18,855 bases of DNA from an uncultured Bacteroidales bacterium. Lineage in GTDB: Bacteria > Bacteroidota > Bacteroidia > Bacteroidales > Paludibacteraceae. This document shows, in pieces, positions 17,101-18,855 of the stretch. Position numbers and translations under genes: made by a program. Numbering within the stretch: position 1 is the first letter of the stretch; each line of letters begins with the position of its first letter. The notes under the pieces are model-generated. The model was not told the DNA's origin. It saw only the letters and a list, made by a program, of their open reading frames with translations, and made no database searches. The stretch covers positions 1 through 18,855 of the forward strand of contig CALFTM010000033.1 in NCBI GenBank assembly GCA_937916355.1. The letters are read 5' to 3'.

Positions 17101-18634
17101 GAAGATGAGCCAGCAAGAACCATACATTGTTGATCGTCATCAGACACAGACTTTGCCGATCACTTATGAATATCCTACTACTTATGCGATTACCAGTCAA
17201 AAGTGGTATGAGGAAGGAATAGTAGATCCGGTTTTTGATGGCAACCCTTATGTCTTGGAGGATGTAGTAAAAGATCATAGATATCAAATCGTCCTTTCAG
17301 ACCCAGACTACTGTAATGACACACTCTCTGCTGTCGTTTATGTGGATGCGTTGTTGCAGTTGAAGACCACATTGAAGGATACGATGTGTTTGGGTACTGA
17401 CGAAATTTTGGTAATTGATACAACTGGAACAGGTACATTCCGTCGTCCGAATGGAAACCCTCAATTGAACATCTTTGAAGTTGTAGGTGATGAAAATCCT
17501 CTTAACATCAATAACAAGATTGTTAAAGTAGGTGATAAATTGCAGTTGAAGGTAAGTCCGAGACTTGATGCGAAATATGAAATCAGCTTCAAGTACAATG
17601 GACAAAATGAGGATGCAGAAGAAAAGATTGTTGTGATTCCGGCAATTTCACTCACTGTTCCGGAAATTCCGAACATCTGTTCCGGCACAGAAACGCTTCT
17701 TACGGTTACAAATGTGCAACCAGTTGGAACTTCTGTTTCATGGACCGATGATCCTACTATCATTGAAGGAAAGAACTCTGAGACTGTTCGTGTAAAACCA
17801 GTCTTTAAGGCAGAAGGATCTTCAAATCACCAGTATCGCTACAACTATAATGTTATAGCTTACAACTCGATTTGTGATAATTCTAAACCATATACGGTGA
17901 CAGTATTGGTGGATGAACCGCTTGTTGGTGATATCATCGGAGACTTGGAGATCTGTGAGGGAGAAGAGACAATGTTGGACGCAGAGTCTTACTTGGCTTC
18001 ACAATATAAGTGGTTGCCTGATACAATCGGAAATCTTACCACTTCCAAGATCATTGTTCGTCCGGTAGTTTCTACACAATACACAGTTGATATGAGTCGT
18101 GGATTATGTACAGCATCAGACACCTTTGTTGTTAATGTAAACAGTAATCCTCGAATTGAGAAGATCGACTCGGTTGCTTTGAGAGACCGTCTCATCGTGT
18201 TGGAGGCCGGATACGGAACAGGTCCGTTCATGTATCAAATCGATTCAAAAGATTTTGATGGAATGGATCTCAAGACCGACTTGGCATTTGCTAAGCACGT
18301 TGTTAATGTGCGCGACTCTAAGGGCTGTATGACATCTACAGTGTTCAATCTTGATCCGCCAGAGATTTCAATCCCAATCGTGTTCACACCTAACGGTGAC
18401 GGAGTGAACGACACTTGGTCTATCCCTGCAATTGCGGAGGTTTATCCAAATTCTGTAGTCAGCATTTATGACCGATTCGGAAAACTCCTCGTTCAATTCC
18501 TTGGTGCAGAGGCAGAAGGATGGGATGGTACTTATCAAGGAAATAAGCTTCCATCTACAGACTACTGGTATCAGATCACTATCGAAGAGATCGATAAAGA
18601 GTACTCAGGTCACTTCACACTGATTAGACGTTAA
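11186..18634 (+). CDS. Giant T9SS-secreted RCC1-propeller and Ig-like repeat protein with type B sorting domain
   Basis: 2,482 residues. A signal peptide (MKKYLYTTLLLLLGAV..., cleavage near residue 22) is followed by seven RCC1-like blades, each with a W-G or equivalent motif: W45, W103, W173, about 232 (SAGEW), W290, W354 and W425. This suggests a closed seven-bladed propeller. Residues 460-570 look PKD/Ig-like and contain Cys pairs. About 580-870 is a beta-sandwich region of unknown type. From about 885 to 2390 runs an array of roughly 100-residue Ig-like domains of the CHU_C-associated kind, with recurrent LQWYD, APTP and GCES elements; one near 1890-1960 resembles a classical Ig fold (INWYRDG, DSGQYSYEV). 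The end (FTPNGDGVND at 2400-2409, IYDRFGKLL, GWDGTYQGNKLPSTDYWY, GHFTLIRR) is a gliding-motility-type C-terminal domain, the type B signal for T9SS export. It is probably a surface-released or cell-attached adhesin. Leucine codons shift from TTA-rich to TTG-rich near 13,900. Confidence 0.95.
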   Translation: MKKYLYTTLLLLLGAVAEVFPQSMIITGGNDHALAICNKGLVYGWGYNDKGQLCLKNKSLNSEPVVAKPAEVNLPQGLTFSQVTAGSGSHSVALSCHGTVYCWGINDGYQCGRETPDVISDEPVLVYKGEVQQGYDEKGEPSPTGQYLGGVKYISATTNASMAILEDGTAVWWGKNKMLGSNTPNAEPKYLRDANGDILQNVIHIAGGDDNMLIIVGDSPDAQMGIVYSAGEWNGRGCSTTGCDELAAPVEIGESPTLSSGMYLTDVRTSGISDKSAFAVEGKTGYVYAWGDNGWGCQVTGDNSNRVEFKYATKVVSGEYEEISNEPFLTNVAQVIGGNGCGTAITEEGYLLFWGNDNPGGNSGGVAPTSSLGDAGNTCETGPVFGYYCKGEKGPNEVRVNDAVSIARGDMAGFMVNRDGDYYVWGSTAKTGTSAHTGIMGTGLKTDLSRCLKKIEIECDEPDICPTPFMSGPRYKCPGEAIELYSGFTHVTGKDSVYFYRWTWRENANSQNIKELNESKYDDDFSVRKLDKYNKSIIDVTDPGVYEVEILYIGTNVPCENCPEAKAKVQVIDMEMPIDTLVPTSCVVKPLAPTVTDQINYEFEVNTKFYSTGDKTTWVVYNDLVNGTALDTLEVLAGDTGSFSVTGDNVKVNENISVDTTYSIYVEDATTIETVLLKDAKVAAGTFPSPATVSQLNAGQTYYITFQLMAPVKLGTINIPIRNGNNANTGKFTASIYSTDLASGGGANNNKYVAKSLIKSVSADYKLTTASQDTILTLDFDGFELDANTTRGTIYTILFSSSSQINVPSTQRTLGSIASNDGAIAFVEGGSHHSGTLGDYASVDGKTIAYNFTFFKMTDYTCGRIELRSRYWCPPCNMPTGNKVTIESTTELVENEEGVKTVALCNDSDPITLSVKDVVKEGAKFDILWYAESLASTAVLVDSEKSASSYPEEIKWDKTYAGEQVKYYVQVRDNEKSTASTCFVYDSVIVIYNKIPEAPAIEIEPFCESLDDAEKTWLTEILSGTDFDDYEVNWYADSKMSATATAPVLADLAAVKAGDPLHKFYYSVTSEVTGCESPVDSFEVDVQAVDKPTGALSISYLKSDAVDGKFKDLLTQAAAKEIGLVDEVVGLTLQWYDENGKETSSAPTPEFPDASVTDDIKKTYFVSYKNDLGCESDTVSVHVTIFLTPAPTVTPVHYCVNSPNPPALTAQINDPNDMGGFKLQWYDKEGKEKLSAAPTPDVSTVGMNILQAYVSQVSSDGAESSLVPVYVNVYGVKEPILDQANVYEYCASNQMASPLKATAEEDNAAGYYSSEIVWKQDVKGTYSKLTSNPTPSLDVKKDTVYKYRLYQEYTIASTGEVCKGDSIETEVSVTYVPEVVTSEVLYLKADAVGGEFEKDLLSQDENAVKDQFGANVDASSLQWYKADCTTPLDKTPTPSLDPDVPEGDDQTLSYCVSKRVKVSDDLECLSKPVTIDVRISDALPPSIYHYYYCEGQVMEDLAATINPQANKTNTDYELYWYKEKPTSKEEKANPDYKGSGTALAYPMNTEDASVKDGKVTVYPYYVAQYDKKSEAISSVQEVTVTVYPKPEVTIIDPTAVCEKEVDLSATVSVSNKAVLTDVTDFIYTYYNGTEAAPIDMKKSVVEESGTYYIDAKFELPVPSKDNVKYTDKVCQGRVKPVNVVVNTLTIPVITGEHSTCPGTSVTLTASATSTDPKTVTYTWGGSADTTAGATEVVGDDTFVTKDLSKVTGVSYSYNVTAKAGVCEIKSEIDHVVTIGDGKVIGSMMLTEEDNVDLENGMVFSNDDPKTIVYSCGKPVKITVQYEGDQDFFWYRNGKQVGTGSSYTTDSYATFTEDTYTVKYTNVCPTSSSVEIHVIPIAATAISTDSIEMCEGERFETGLKLDENLKPGETPGINWYRDGSLLGGETAKTLIIEETKKSDSGQYSYEVINRGCKVSADVNFLKVKPYIKAKMSQQEPYIVDRHQTQTLPITYEYPTTYAITSQKWYEEGIVDPVFDGNPYVLEDVVKDHRYQIVLSDPDYCNDTLSAVVYVDALLQLKTTLKDTMCLGTDEILVIDTTGTGTFRRPNGNPQLNIFEVVGDENPLNINNKIVKVGDKLQLKVSPRLDAKYEISFKYNGQNEDAEEKIVVIPAISLTVPEIPNICSGTETLLTVTNVQPVGTSVSWTDDPTIIEGKNSETVRVKPVFKAEGSSNHQYRYNYNVIAYNSICDNSKPYTVTVLVDEPLVGDIIGDLEICEGEETMLDAESYLASQYKWLPDTIGNLTTSKIIVRPVVSTQYTVDMSRGLCTASDTFVVNVNSNPRIEKIDSVALRDRLIVLEAGYGTGPFMYQIDSKDFDGMDLKTDLAFAKHVVNVRDSKGCMTSTVFNLDPPEISIPIVFTPNGDGVNDTWSIPAIAEVYPNSVVSIYDRFGKLLVQFLGAEAEGWDGTYQGNKLPSTDYWYQITIEEIDKEYSGHFTLIRR

Positions 18635-18648
18635 AAAATAATTAATAA

Positions 18649-18684
18649 AAAAGAGGAAGAGGGCTTTGCCTTTCTTCCTCTTTT
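18649..18684 (+). terminator. Terminator after the giant gene
   Basis: AAAAGAGGAAGA (18649-18660) pairs perfectly with TCTTCCTCTTTT (18673-18684) around a 12-base loop, 14 bases past the stop. The A-rich and T-rich outer parts would let it work in both directions. Confidence 0.8.
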
Positions 18685-18694
18685 GTTATCTTTG
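18665..18694 (+). promoter_or_regulatory. Promoter for the PorP/SprF-like gene
   Basis: TATCTTTG at 18687-18694 is a perfect -7 box, and TTTG at 18665-18668 lies 18 bases upstream as the -33 element. The -33 element sits in the loop of the preceding terminator hairpin. The ATG follows 47 bases after the -7 box. Confidence 0.6.
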
Positions 18695-18741
18695 TAGGTA
18701 GAAATCATAAAAGATTGTTAAGAAGTTAAAATTGATTAAAA

Positions 18742-18855
18742 ATGAGAAAAGGGAGAGAAATATTTGTTTCGTTGATGCTTGGATTTGCATCCCTTTTTGG
18801 GACTGCAAGTGCACAGGAGGAGATCGTCTGCGACCAGTATCACTTCAACTACTAT
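18742..18855 (+). CDS. Secreted protein, probable PorP/SprF family, 3' end outside window
   Basis: Thirty-eight codons are visible. MRKGREIFVSLMLGFASLFGTASA is a clear signal peptide with cleavage near residue 24-25 (ASA|Q). The mature start QEEIVCDQYHFNYY resembles the beginning of PorP/SprF proteins (DPQFSQYMFN-like, followed by an NPA motif that would lie just past the window). These outer-membrane proteins accompany type B sorted T9SS cargo, and genes for them often lie directly after the cargo gene, as for SprF and SprB in Flavobacterium. Context plus the short match supports the call; the body of the protein is not visible. Confidence 0.65.
   Translation, partial: MRKGREIFVSLMLGFASLFGTASAQEEIVCDQYHFNYY

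Overview
The window looks like a gut- or host-associated member of the Bacteroidetes, probably order Bacteroidales. The evidence is a fumarate reductase flavoprotein/iron-sulfur pair of the Bacteroidales type, a 647-residue GyrB, TAnnTTTG-type -7 promoter boxes, a very large protein ending in a type IX secretion (T9SS) type B sorting domain, and a downstream secreted protein that starts like PorP/SprF. No rRNA, tRNA, CRISPR array or insertion sequence with terminal inverted repeats was seen.

Layout. Bases 1 to about 1149 hold an internal piece of a surface-type protein on the minus strand, open at the window edge and cut at its 5' side. At about 1145-1155 the sequence switches abruptly to a plus-strand frdA that lacks its first 55-60 codons, including the Rossmann FAD-binding motif. 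Leucine codon use differs sharply on the two sides, so this is either an assembly chimera or a real rearrangement. frdA is followed by frdB, a terminator, two small paralogous membrane proteins, gyrB with its own promoter, and a DUF1015 gene. These form an ordinary core-genome stretch with a strong preference for the leucine codon TTG.

Bases 8320-10918 form a compositionally foreign island. It contains two full-length PD-(D/E)XK Rpn-family nuclease genes with no detectable difference over about 1.06 kb. Between them is a free-standing, diverged C-terminal piece of a third copy. All three carry a tetrapeptide (AEGx) repeat track, of 14, 8 and 14 units. Rpn proteins of other bacteria are known as toxin/antiphage nucleases inhibited by a separately translated C-terminal domain. 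The free-standing C-terminal ORF, 16 bases after the stop of copy 1, is therefore the best candidate here for an unusual system: a trans-encoded antitoxin.

From 11186 to 18634 is one 2,482-residue secreted protein: signal peptide, seven-bladed RCC1-like propeller, a beta-rich middle region, a long array of Ig-like domains and a type B T9SS C-terminal domain. Its first 900 or so codons use leucine codons very differently from the rest, so the gene looks mosaic. It has a strong Bacteroidetes promoter. It is followed by a hairpin terminator that overlaps the promoter of the next gene, a probable PorP/SprF-family partner that runs off the window. The pair fits a dedicated T9SS cargo and outer-membrane accessory protein.
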